A stretch of DNA of 62,749 nucleotides, taken from contig CALADH010000048.1 in NCBI GenBank assembly GCA_937890745.1, forward strand, positions 1 to 62,749, written 5' to 3'. Source of the stretch: Scybalocola_A sp900557175 (GTDB lineage Bacteria > Bacillota > Clostridia > Lachnospirales > Lachnospiraceae). Made by a program: the position numbers and the translations under genes. Shown piece after piece: positions 26,074-33,637 of this stretch. The notes beneath the pieces are model-generated. The model made no database searches and was not told the origin of the DNA. It was given only the letters and a program-made list of their open reading frames with translations. How positions within the stretch are numbered: the stretch's first letter is position 1; each line of letters starts with the position of its first letter.

Positions 26074-26583
26074 ATGAGTAAAAGCAAAAGTAAAAAAGCA
26101 CAGATAGGCAAAAAAGTCGGACTTGGCTTTATGGAAACAGTGATACATGTAGGCGTATATATTCTTGTCATTTTTCTTTTTATTAAAGCAGCAACGCTGG
26201 CGTATGATTTCTCCTATCAGGTTTTCGGTGATCCTGCCATGTCGAAGTACAATCAGGAAACGGTGCGCATTGATGTTCCGGAGGGAACAACTGTCAAGGA
26301 AGTTGCGAAGACATTAGAGGATAATGATTTAATTAAGTATAAATCAGCTTTTGTGCTACGTATGAAGCTGGCAAAGCTTTCAGATAGTATACAGCCGGGA
26401 ACTTATGATTTAAGCCAGACGATGACGGCAGATGATATTGTGCTTGCACTGACGACAAAGGGTTCTGCGGTATCTGCGGGTACGGGAAGCACATCCGGTG
26501 AAAGCAGTAAAGAGAGTGAAGCACAGGGCAGCAATGAAGGTGAAACACCGGACAGCGCGCAAAGCGAAGCGCCGGCACAGTAA
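26074..26583 (+). CDS. MltG-like membrane protein without the transglycosylase core
   Basis: 169 residues. A basic N-terminus, one membrane segment (about residues 20-43), and then a domain resembling the LysM-like N-terminal part of MltG/YceG: VRIDVPEGTTVKEVAKTL, DLIKYKSAFVLRMKL and IQPGTYDLSQTMTADDIVLAL. The catalytic endolytic transglycosylase domain that normally follows is absent; instead the protein ends in a Ser/Glu/Gly-rich tail of about 37 residues. The reading frame is intact and it sits in the middle of an operon, so it looks like a natural short form rather than a frameshift. Confidence 0.75.
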   Translation: MSKSKSKKAQIGKKVGLGFMETVIHVGVYILVIFLFIKAATLAYDFSYQVFGDPAMSKYNQETVRIDVPEGTTVKEVAKTLEDNDLIKYKSAFVLRMKLAKLSDSIQPGTYDLSQTMTADDIVLALTTKGSAVSAGTGSTSGESSKESEAQGSNEGETPDSAQSEAPAQ

Positions 26584-26596
26584 CGGAGGAATAGAT

Positions 26597-27238
26597 TTGA
26601 TAGTTGATGAGAGAATGACCGCATATATCCGCTCTCTTGATTCAGGGGAGTCAGGGCTCATCAAAGAAATAGCAAAAAGTGCACGTATGGATGGGGTGCC
26701 GATTATCCGTCAGGAGACGGCTTCCCTGATGCGTGTGCTTATAACAATGACAAAGCCTAAGAAGATTCTCGAAGTGGGAACTGCTGTAGGCTTTTCTGCG
26801 CTTTTAATGAGTGAATATGCGCCGTCATATACGAAAATAACGACAATAGAGAAATTTCAGAAACGAATTGATGAGGCAAAGCAAAATTTTGAGAAAGCAG
26901 GCGCCGGGGATCGTATAACACTTCTTGAAGGCGATGCCATGGAGATTTTAAAGGCGCTTGACGGGCCTTATGACTTTATATTTATGGATGCGGCGAAGGG
27001 GCAGTATATCCACTTTCTGCCGGAGGTGATGCGTCTTTTGGAAGATGGCGGCACGCTTGTGTCTGATAACGTGCTTCAGGATGGTGATGTCATTGAGTCG
27101 CGCTATGCGGTGACGCGCAGAAACAGGACGATCCACAGCCGCATGAGAGATTATTTATGGGAATTAAAACACAGAGATGACTTAGAAACGGTGATACTGC
27201 CTATTGGCGACGGTGTCACAATCAGTACAAAAAAATAA
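26597..27238 (+). CDS. O-methyltransferase family 3 (TrmR/YrrM-like)
   Basis: 213 residues from TTG at 26597, chosen because CGGAGGA lies 6 bases upstream; an internal ATG at 26615 is the alternative. SAM-binding motif I is ILEVGTAVGFSALLMSEY, the metal and SAM site is FIFMDAAKGQYIHFLPE, then LVSDNVLQDG. The sequence class is the cation-dependent O-methyltransferases, where Bacillus YrrM (TrmR) methylates wobble 5-hydroxyuridine in tRNA. The U32 peptidase gene next to it fits, since U32 proteins make 5-hydroxyuridine. Confidence 0.85.
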   Translation: MIVDERMTAYIRSLDSGESGLIKEIAKSARMDGVPIIRQETASLMRVLITMTKPKKILEVGTAVGFSALLMSEYAPSYTKITTIEKFQKRIDEAKQNFEKAGAGDRITLLEGDAMEILKALDGPYDFIFMDAAKGQYIHFLPEVMRLLEDGGTLVSDNVLQDGDVIESRYAVTRRNRTIHSRMRDYLWELKHRDDLETVILPIGDGVTISTKK

Positions 27239-27249
27239 TGGAGGAAACA

Positions 27250-28485
27250 ATGAAAAAACCAGAATTACTTATTCCGGCAAGCAGTCTTGAAGTATTAAAA
27301 ACAGCAGTACTTTTCGGCGCGGATGCAGTTTATATCGGCGGTGAGGTATTCAGCCTCAGAGCAAAGTCAAAAAATTTTTCAAAGGAAGATATGGTAAAGG
27401 GCATTGCCTTTGCCCATGATCATGGCGTTAAGGTTTATGTGACCGCCAATATTTTAGCCCATAACGGCGATTTAAACGGCGTCAGAGAATATTTTAAGGA
27501 ATTAAAGACAATCGGACCGGATGCTCTGATTATTTCTGATCCGGGTGTATTTATGATTGCAAAGGAAATCTGTCCGGAAATTGAAATCCATATAAGTACA
27601 CAGGCCAATAATACGAATTATATGACTTATCTTTTCTGGCACCAGCAGGGCGCGCAGCGTGTCGTCTCTGCTAGAGAGCTTTCAATGGCAGAAATTAAGG
27701 AGCTGCGGAAAAATATTCCGGATACGCTGGAGATTGAAACGTTTGTCCATGGGGCGATGTGTATTTCTTATTCGGGAAGATGCCTTTTGAGCAATTATTT
27801 TACGGGACGCGATGCCAATAAGGGCGCCTGCACCCATCCGTGCCGGTGGAAATATGCGGTTGTGGAGGAGAGCCGTCCGGGCGAATATCTGCCGGTTTAT
27901 GAAAATGAGCGGGGTACTTATATATTTAATTCTAAAGATTTATGTATGATTGAATATATTCCTGAACTTGTGGATGCCGGTATTGACAGCTTTAAAATCG
28001 AGGGCCGCATGAAAACCGCGCTTTATGTTGCAGTTGTGGCAAGAACATACAGACAGGCAATTGATGATTATTTTGAAGATGAAGCAAAGTACCGTGAAAG
28101 ACTTCCTTATTATCGCGAAGAAATATCCAAGTGTACGTACAGGCAGTTTACGACAGGCTTCTTTTTCGGAAGAACGACAAATGAATCCCAGATTTACGAC
28201 AGCAATACGTATATGAAGGAATATACATATCTTGGCATCATTGAGGAGAAAAATGAGAGCGGTATGTATCGCCTTGAGCAAAAGAATAAGTTTAATGTCG
28301 GTGAGACAATTGAAGTGATGAAGCCGGACGGCAGAGACATTTCGGTGACTGTACAGGCGATGGCAGACAGCGAGGGCATATCTATTGAAAGCTGTCCGCA
28401 TCCTAAAATGGAAGTCTGGGTTGACTTAGGAATAGAGCTTGAAGCCGGCGATTTGCTGCGCCGCAGGGAAGAATCAATCAAATAG
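27250..28485 (+). CDS. U32 family peptidase / tRNA hydroxylation protein
   Basis: 411 residues from ATG 27250 (GGAGG 5 bases upstream). Signature of the U32 family: ETFVHGAMCISYSGRCLLSN, then four-cysteine type residues in GACTHPCRWKY and FKIEGRMKTALYVA. In Bacillus and E. coli, U32 proteins (YrrN/YrrO, TrhP) introduce 5-hydroxyuridine at the tRNA wobble position using prephenate-derived ligands. It directly follows the matching O-methyltransferase, so the two probably act in sequence to make 5-methoxyuridine. Only one U32 gene is present here, whereas Bacillus has two. Confidence 0.88.
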   Translation: MKKPELLIPASSLEVLKTAVLFGADAVYIGGEVFSLRAKSKNFSKEDMVKGIAFAHDHGVKVYVTANILAHNGDLNGVREYFKELKTIGPDALIISDPGVFMIAKEICPEIEIHISTQANNTNYMTYLFWHQQGAQRVVSARELSMAEIKELRKNIPDTLEIETFVHGAMCISYSGRCLLSNYFTGRDANKGACTHPCRWKYAVVEESRPGEYLPVYENERGTYIFNSKDLCMIEYIPELVDAGIDSFKIEGRMKTALYVAVVARTYRQAIDDYFEDEAKYRERLPYYREEISKCTYRQFTTGFFFGRTTNESQIYDSNTYMKEYTYLGIIEEKNESGMYRLEQKNKFNVGETIEVMKPDGRDISVTVQAMADSEGISIESCPHPKMEVWVDLGIELEAGDLLRRREESIK

Positions 28486-28492
28486 ACTTATT

Positions 28493-28538
28493 TGCGGCAG
28501 AAGAAATGCGGATATGTATTTTTTCTGCCGCAGTTTTT
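28493..28538 (+). terminator. Terminator of the ireB-U32 operon
   Basis: TGCGGCAGAA (28493-28502) pairs with TTCTGCCGCA (28523-28532), a perfect 10-bp stem, followed by GTTTTTAG. Confidence 0.75.
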
Positions 28539-28551
28539 AGGAGGGATGAAG

Positions 28552-29178
28552 ATGAAGACAGACGGCATTATTTTTGATATGGACGGAACGCTTTGGGATA
28601 CATGTAAAATTGTGGCTGATTCATGGACGGCTGCCCTGCGTGACGCGGGGGTTGAAAAAGTGTTTAGTGTTGAGATGATCCGCTCATGTATGGGACTTAT
28701 GATGGAGGAATTTGCAGCAAAATGTATGCCGGAAATTGAGACAGCTCAGCGGCTTTTTTATCTTAAGAAATGCTTTGAATATGAAAATAAATATTTGAGA
28801 CAGCATGGAGGACTGTTGTTTTCGGGCGTCACAGAAACGCTTGCGGCACTTAAAGAGAAATATCCGCTTTTTATAGTAAGCAATTGCCAGGATGGCTATA
28901 TCGAGGCTTTTTTCGCCGGAAATGATACAGGGCATTTTTTTAAGGATTATGAAAATCCGGGAAGGACCGGCCTTTCAAAGGATGGTAATATCCGGCTTAT
29001 ATGCGGGCGCAATGACCTTAAGTCCCCGGTTTATGTGGGTGATACAAAGGGCGATATGGATGCCTGCAAAAAGGCGGGAGTGCCGTTTATTTATGCAGCC
29101 TACGGCTTTGGAGATGTCACGGAGGGCTATGATGCACGTATTGAAAATTTTACAGAATTGAGGCAGATGTTTTTATAA
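28552..29178 (+). CDS. HAD family hydrolase
   Basis: 208 residues. Haloacid dehalogenase-like phosphatase: motif I FDMDGTLWDT with the nucleophile Asp near residue 8, motif II IVSNC, and motif IV VYVGDTKGDMDACKKAGVPF. The cap domain between them is alpha-helical, as in phosphoglycolate phosphatases. The substrate is not predictable. The start at 28552 follows AGGAGGG by 6 bases; the ATG at 28546 is too close to it. Alone after the terminator. Confidence 0.85.
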   Translation: MKTDGIIFDMDGTLWDTCKIVADSWTAALRDAGVEKVFSVEMIRSCMGLMMEEFAAKCMPEIETAQRLFYLKKCFEYENKYLRQHGGLLFSGVTETLAALKEKYPLFIVSNCQDGYIEAFFAGNDTGHFFKDYENPGRTGLSKDGNIRLICGRNDLKSPVYVGDTKGDMDACKKAGVPFIYAAYGFGDVTEGYDARIENFTELRQMFL

Positions 29179-29219
29179 TGCCATAGAAAAACCTGCATAA
29201 GAAAATATGGTATAAGAAA

Positions 29220-29284
29220 AAGAAGCTGGTGCCTTCACTGAGGTTTTGGGAGGTTACCTGAAACAGATTGGGCAGAAGCTTCTT
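29220..29284. ncRNA. Candidate structured RNA in a 326-bp gene-free gap
   Basis: The gap 29179-29504 has no gene. Here AAGAAGCT (29220-29227) pairs with AGCTTCTT (29277-29284), enclosing nested pairs TGCC/GGCA, CTG/CAG, GTTT/AAAC and AGGT/ACCT, which give one bulged stem of about 65 nt. A pyrimidine-rich TCTTTCTCTT follows. A second hairpin, GCTGGGTG/CACCCAGC, lies at 29326-29349. I do not recognise a known riboswitch or small RNA class in it. Confidence 0.35.
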
Positions 29285-29368
29285 TCTCTTGTAGTAGCGT
29301 GTATTTACTTAAAAAAGGGGGGAGAGCTGGGTGCTGTGCATCACCCAGCATTTATGAAAAATTTTGGA

Positions 29369-29387
29369 ACATTAGTTTAACTAATGT
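29369..29387. promoter_or_regulatory. Candidate operator upstream of the esterase gene
   Basis: ACATTAG (29369-29375) and CTAATGT (29381-29387) form a perfect 7-bp dyad with a 5-bp centre. It resembles MarR-type operators. A TATAGT (29393) and TATAAC (29398) follow, so it may overlap the esterase promoter. The regulator is unknown. Confidence 0.4.
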
Positions 29388-29504
29388 ACTCCTATAGTAT
29401 AACGTTAAAATGTGAACAACGTGTGTCCAAAATATAAAAAAGTATAAACAAATATAAATTAAAATTGTAAGAAAATCTAAAGGATTTAGAAAAGAGGGAA
29501 AAAG

Positions 29505-30338
29505 ATGCAATTCATTCATATCAAACCATTAGAAAATTCAGAGGCAGTCCTTACGGGCTATATTCATGAACATGCACTCGGACGGGGCGGACGCATCAAG
29601 CGTCCTGCGGTCTTAATATTTCCGGGCGGCGGCTATGCCGATATTTCCGAGAGGGAAATGGAGCCGGTGGCGCTTTCATTTTTTGCAGAAGGTTATCAGG
29701 CTTTTGTTTTAAGATATACAGTCTTTCATGATCATCATACAGCGCCGGATATGCTGCCGCTTCGGGAAGCTGCCGCGGCGATGGCGTGGATCCGTACAGA
29801 GTATGAGGCTGTCGATGTTATACCGGAAAAAATTGCAGTCTGCGGTTTTTCAGCCGGCGGCCATTTAGCCGCATCGCTGTCGGTTCACTTTGACAGTGAG
29901 CGTCTGAAAGCTTTTATGACGCCTGAAATCGCAGCTGTCGGCGGTCTTCGTCCGTCGGCCTCAATTTTAGCTTATCCGGTTATATCTTCAAAACCGTTGA
30001 CAAGACCAAAGCTTCATGAAAGCTATGAGATGCTTTTAGGTGACAATATCGCCGATGCTCCGTATCACAACATTGAGTCCCATGTGACGGCATATACGCC
30101 GCCGACCTTTGTGTGGCATACCTTTGACGATGAGCTTGTGGCACTTGAAAATACGCTGCTTTTTGTGCAGGCAATGTACAGACAGAATGTTCCTGTCGAA
30201 TATCATGTTTTTCATACAGGACGTCACGGTATGTCCATGTGTACGTCAGAAGTCGGCGAGCCGGGCGCGGAACATTGCGCGCACTGGTTTAAACTGTGTA
30301 TAGAGTGGCTTGGAAGCTTATTTGAGTGGGAGAAGTAG
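29505..30338 (+). CDS. Alpha/beta hydrolase, acetyl-esterase-like
   Basis: 277 residues, no signal peptide, so probably cytoplasmic. FPGGGYADIS is the oxyanion-hole region and CGFSAGGHLAASL carries the nucleophile serine (GFSAGG); VWHTFDDELV contains the likely catalytic Asp and FHTGRHGMS the histidine. This is the pattern of BD-FAE/Aes-type carbohydrate acetyl esterases, which deacetylate xylan-type oligosaccharides. The precise substrate is unknown. GAGGG precedes the ATG. It stands alone. Confidence 0.85.
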   Translation: MQFIHIKPLENSEAVLTGYIHEHALGRGGRIKRPAVLIFPGGGYADISEREMEPVALSFFAEGYQAFVLRYTVFHDHHTAPDMLPLREAAAAMAWIRTEYEAVDVIPEKIAVCGFSAGGHLAASLSVHFDSERLKAFMTPEIAAVGGLRPSASILAYPVISSKPLTRPKLHESYEMLLGDNIADAPYHNIESHVTAYTPPTFVWHTFDDELVALENTLLFVQAMYRQNVPVEYHVFHTGRHGMSMCTSEVGEPGAEHCAHWFKLCIEWLGSLFEWEK

Positions 30339-30423
30339 TGAAATGAACGAATGTGATGTGGAAAAGCACTTTATTTTTTTAAAAGCATAAACTAAGGTAA
30401 AGGCTTTGGCGAGGTGCATCGGT

Positions 30424-31041
30424 GTGGAGTCTTTTCCAAAACCATTGACGGCAAAAGAGGAGAAGGAGTGTCTGAAAAGGTATAAAGCCGGCGATATGCA
30501 GGCGAAGGCGTGTCTGATTGAAAAGAATTTAAGGCTTGTTGCCCATATTGTAAAAAAATATATGAGTACGGGCAAGGAACAGGATGAGCTTATATCTGTG
30601 GGAATTGTCGGGCTTGTGAAGGCAGTGAACACATTTGATGCGGATAAAGGACATAAGCTTGTGACCTATGCTGCCCGCTGTATTGAAAATGAGATTCTTA
30701 TGCTTCTGCGCAGTGAAAAGAAGCAGGGGCGTGAAGTTTCGCTTTATGAGCCGATCGGCACAGATAAAGAGGGCAATGAAATCAGTCTTTTGGATATTAT
30801 TGAGAGTGAAGATACAGATATTGTCGAGAAAATGGCACTTTCGGGAGATGTGCGTCGGATGTATGTGCTTATCGACGAGGTGCTGACGCCGAGGGAAAAG
30901 AAAATTATTGCACTTCGATATGGACTTTATAATAAAAAACCGGCTACACAGCGTGAAATTGCCGAAATGCTGGGAATTTCCAGAAGCTACGTCAGCCGCA
31001 TTGAAAAAAGAGCTGTTGAAAAACTTCGCGAAAAGTTTTGA
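30424..31041 (+). CDS. sigK: Late mother-cell sigma factor SigK, without pro-sequence
   Basis: 205 residues from GTG 30424 (GAGGTG 7 bases upstream); TTG at 30406 is an alternative adding six residues. Region 2 is LIEKNLRLVAHIVKKY...TYAARCIENEILMLLR and region 4 ends in EMLGISRSYVSRIEKRAVEKL, both typical of SigK/SigE. The Bacillus protein begins with a pro-sequence of about 20 hydrophobic residues that tethers it to the membrane; here an in-frame stop at 30388 leaves no room for one. The gene is also continuous, with no skin-type insertion. Directs late spore coat genes in the mother cell. Confidence 0.92.
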   Translation: MESFPKPLTAKEEKECLKRYKAGDMQAKACLIEKNLRLVAHIVKKYMSTGKEQDELISVGIVGLVKAVNTFDADKGHKLVTYAARCIENEILMLLRSEKKQGREVSLYEPIGTDKEGNEISLLDIIESEDTDIVEKMALSGDVRRMYVLIDEVLTPREKKIIALRYGLYNKKPATQREIAEMLGISRSYVSRIEKRAVEKLREKF

Positions 31042-31076
31042 AAAGTAAGAAAATTTTGAAAAAATAAACAAAAAGT

Positions 31077-31106
31077 TTGAGTATAATGATGAAATTGTGC
31101 TATAAT
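31077..31106 (+). promoter_or_regulatory. Orphan promoter after sigK
   Basis: TTGAGT (31077-31082), an 18-bp spacer and TATAAT (31101-31106). No convincing gene follows for 800 bases. The region downstream to about 31420 is rich in short hairpins on both strands, so a small RNA is possible. Confidence 0.4.
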
Positions 31107-31361
31107 AGAAACATAATACAACTTTGCCAGCAGACATGCTGCGATTGTTATGAATGTTATTAAATTTAAGTGAATCAAAGGGGGGATTAAAAAATCAGAC
31201 CGTTTGTCCGTCAGATTTTCTCAAATATCAGAATATAAAGAATATAAATTTAGTCACCAAAAAAGCCCTTACCTTGAAGCGCCATTTTGAAAAGGGAAGT
31301 ATTAAAATCATATTTGAAATAACAGTTTATATGATCAAGCGCCGGCAGTGCCGTCCGCACT

Positions 31362-31398
31362 AAAAAAGCTTCCGATGGGAGCCTATTATAATAGGAAG
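31362..31398 (-). terminator. Second, weaker terminator behind the lysine riboswitch
   Basis: On the minus strand CTTCC (31398-31394) pairs with GGAAG (31373-31369), followed by C and six T (31367-31362). The loop contains most of a perfect 14-bp palindrome (31382-31395). If active, it limits any read-through transcript of the riboswitch to about 300 nt. Confidence 0.45.
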
Positions 31399-31460
31399 AA
31401 ACACCATCAAAAACAGGATAAAAAAGCAAAAAATGTATGGGAAGTTTTGGTTTATAACGA

Positions 31461-31664
31461 CAAAAAACGCTATTGATGTCTGTAAACATCAATAGCGCAT
31501 CATGAATCCATGACAGTGACAGAATACTGGGTTCTGCCCCCAAGAGCGTGAACGGACCGGCGTTCATCTCTTTCGGCGGGCTGTATATTCGGCAAAAGCA
31601 TCGGAAACGGTCTCCTTGACAGCTTTAGCGTACCTTACAATCCGCACCTCTATTGTTGACTGTA
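31461..31664 (-). ncRNA. Lysine riboswitch (L box) with intrinsic terminator
   Basis: On the minus strand the conserved L-box landmarks occur in order: AGAGGTGCGG (31653-31644), a GGTA/GAAT loop-E-like pair in the P2 arm, CGCCGAAAGAG, TGGGGG opening an arm, and CACTGTCATGG closing it. The closing helix P1 pairs CAATAG (31655-31650) with CTATTG (31495-31490), extended by two more pairs past a mismatch. The same CTATTG lies inside a perfect 12-bp terminator hairpin (31497-31486 with 31479-31468) followed by TTTTTTG. No recognisable gene lies downstream before sigK, which is on the other strand. Confidence 0.85.
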
Positions 31665-31670
31665 TTTATT

Positions 31671-31717
31671 ATACTAACGTTGTTTGGACAGAATGTCAAT
31701 GTGATTTTCGGAAAAAT
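31671..31717 (-). promoter_or_regulatory. Promoter of the lysine riboswitch
   Basis: On the minus strand TTGACA (31699-31694), a 17-bp spacer and TAGTAT (31676-31671). Directly upstream, GATTTTCGGAAAAAT (31703-31717) resembles a CodY box (AATTTTC-W-GAAAATT) with three mismatches; that part is speculative. Confidence 0.65.
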
Positions 31718-31793
31718 AATGTGTTTTGACATAGTGCATAAAAATGGACAGTGTTTTTTGTGAGAATACACCAAAAATAACATATTGACGAAA

Positions 31794-31827
31794 AAATATT
31801 TGCAAATATTTGGCGTTTGGGATATAA
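31794..31827 (+). promoter_or_regulatory. Promoter and palindromic operator of the antiporter gene
   Basis: TTGCAA (31800-31805), a 16-bp spacer and TATAAT (31822-31827). A perfect 18-bp palindrome, AAATATTTG/CAAATATTT (31794-31811), covers the -35 box and looks like a repressor site. The regulator is unknown. Confidence 0.55.
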
Positions 31828-31923
31828 TGCCGAATATAAACCTTGCAAGGGTAAAACAAAATAAGACAATGGTACATTTTGTACAAAAGAAACATGCGAT
31901 AAAGAATATGGAGGGGAATTTGC

Positions 31924-33486
31924 ATGGAATGGAACGCAGGATTTTTATCACTGATACCGCCGATTTTAGCGATTGCCTGTGCGCTGATCACTAAAGAGGT
32001 TGTGTTCTCATTGATTCTCGGTGTACTTTCAGGTACGATTATTTACTCAGTTATGCAGGGACTCGGTGTCCTTGGCGTGTTTGACCAGACAGTCGTTTTG
32101 ATGGGTGGAAAGATTGCAGAGAACGTATATATTATTCTGTTTTTATGTTTTCTTGGTATTCTTGTGACGCTCGTTGCGAAAGCCGGCGGGTCAAAGGCTT
32201 ACGGTGACTGGGCAGGCAAGAAGCTTAAAGGCAAGAGAAGTGCTTCACTTGCAACATCAGCACTCGATTTAATGTTTTTTATTGACGACTATTTTAACTG
32301 TCTGACAGTAGGTACAGTTATGAGACCAGTTGCGGACAAGTTTAAAATATCAAGAGAAAAACTGGCTTACTTAATCGACGCTACAGCAGCGCCGGTTTGT
32401 ATCATCGCCCCGATTTCAACATGGGCGGCATCTGTTATTTCCAATCTTCCGGCAAGTGCGGGCAATGGAATGACAGCTTTTATTTCAGCGATTCCGCTGA
32501 ACCTTTATGCGATTCTGACATTGATCATGGTTATCAGTATGGGCGCAAGAAAGAATGCGGACTATGGTCCGATGGCAAGAGCCGAAATTAATGCCGAGAG
32601 AGGCATTATCAACGGCACAGACGGCGGCGAAGCTGAAGCAGAGATGGCTAAGCACGTTAAAGCAGATGCGAAAGGCAAAGTAATCGACCTTGTACTTCCG
32701 ATTGTCGTTTTAGTTGTATTTTCCATTATTTCGATGCTTTATTACGGCGGTCTGTTCTCAGGCGAGGCAAGTACACTGTTTGAAGCATTCGGTAATACAA
32801 GTTCAGCGCAGGCTTTATCAATGGGCGGTTTCATCGCGCTGCTGTTTACATTTGTATTTTTCATGTGCAGACGTGTGCTCACATTCAAAGAATTTTTCGG
32901 CTGCATTAACGATGGTATTTCATCAATGGTTCCGGCCTGCGTTATTCTGACAATGGCATGGGCTATCGGCGGTGTATGCCGTGACCTTTTAAATACAGGC
33001 GGTTATGTATCTTATCTTGTAGAAACATCAGGTGTTCCTGTACAGATTCTTGCGCCGATTATTTTCCTTGTCGGCTGCGGTCTTTCATTTGCAACAGGTA
33101 CAGCATGGGGTACATTCAGTATCCTTATTCCGATTGTTACGGACCTCTGTGCAAATACAGCACCTGAGCTTTTAATTACATGTCTTGCAGCAACACTGGC
33201 AGGTTCTGTATTCGGCGATCACTGCTCACCGATTTCAGATACAACAATTCTTGCTTCGACCGGTGCGGCATGTAATCACTTAGAGCATGTAAAGACGCAG
33301 ATTCCATATGCGACAACAGTTGCTATATGCTGCTTTATCGGTTATTTTGTAGCCGGTTTCACAGGCGGCAATGTTATTGCAACACTGATTGTTGCAATCG
33401 GCTGTCTTGCTGTTGCACTGATTGTGCTGCCGAAACTTTTCGGACGCAAAAAACAGCTTGAGAAGATGGCTGCGCAAACTAAATAG
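31924..33486 (+). CDS. NhaC-family Na+/H+ antiporter-type transporter
   Basis: 520 residues, about 11-12 membrane segments with the conserved intramembrane FFIDDYFNCLTVGTVMRPV and FGDHCSPISDTTILASTGA. This is the NhaC/MleN family (COG1757), which exchanges cations or, in some members, amino and organic acids against Na+ or H+. In many Firmicutes members are controlled by lysine riboswitches and are thought to carry lysine; here an L box lies upstream but on the opposite strand. GGAGGGG precedes the ATG. Substrate is therefore open. Confidence 0.88.
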   Translation: MEWNAGFLSLIPPILAIACALITKEVVFSLILGVLSGTIIYSVMQGLGVLGVFDQTVVLMGGKIAENVYIILFLCFLGILVTLVAKAGGSKAYGDWAGKKLKGKRSASLATSALDLMFFIDDYFNCLTVGTVMRPVADKFKISREKLAYLIDATAAPVCIIAPISTWAASVISNLPASAGNGMTAFISAIPLNLYAILTLIMVISMGARKNADYGPMARAEINAERGIINGTDGGEAEAEMAKHVKADAKGKVIDLVLPIVVLVVFSIISMLYYGGLFSGEASTLFEAFGNTSSAQALSMGGFIALLFTFVFFMCRRVLTFKEFFGCINDGISSMVPACVILTMAWAIGGVCRDLLNTGGYVSYLVETSGVPVQILAPIIFLVGCGLSFATGTAWGTFSILIPIVTDLCANTAPELLITCLAATLAGSVFGDHCSPISDTTILASTGAACNHLEHVKTQIPYATTVAICCFIGYFVAGFTGGNVIATLIVAIGCLAVALIVLPKLFGRKKQLEKMAAQTK

Positions 33487-33498
33487 GCAGATGTTTCG

Positions 33499-33530
33499 GG
33501 CGGAGTCTGATGACTCCGCCTATTTTTTTG
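33499..33530 (+). terminator. Antiporter gene terminator
   Basis: GGCGGAGTC (33499-33507) pairs perfectly with GACTCCGCC (33512-33520), followed by TATTTTTTTG. Confidence 0.9.
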
Positions 33531-33637
33531 CTTTATCCATTTTTTAGTATGTGTGCTATACAAAAACATTATTTTATGATAAAATAGAAACATAGATTTT
33601 GACAGGAGGAGGGGCCGGATGGTTATCCGGCAGAAGT

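Noticed and set aside
26074..26583. Frameshifted pseudogene of full mltG
   Set aside because: The next gene starts 14 bases after its stop and shows no transglycosylase residues in any frame.
30365..30393. SigE-type promoter before sigK
   Set aside because: CATAAACT resembles the -10 but no matching -35 lies at the right distance.
31154..31363. Open frame of 69 codons on the plus strand after sigK
   Set aside because: Low-complexity, basic AT-rich translation with no recognisable domain; it crosses several hairpins. The GGGGGG near 31180 is not placed for its start.
31250..31567. Open frame of 105 codons on the minus strand through the lysine riboswitch
   Set aside because: It begins inside the aptamer and runs through the terminator stem; no ribosome site and no family resemblance.
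31703..31717. CodY box upstream of the riboswitch promoter
   Set aside because: Three mismatches to a 15-bp AT-rich consensus are common by chance; mentioned in the promoter entry but not claimed.
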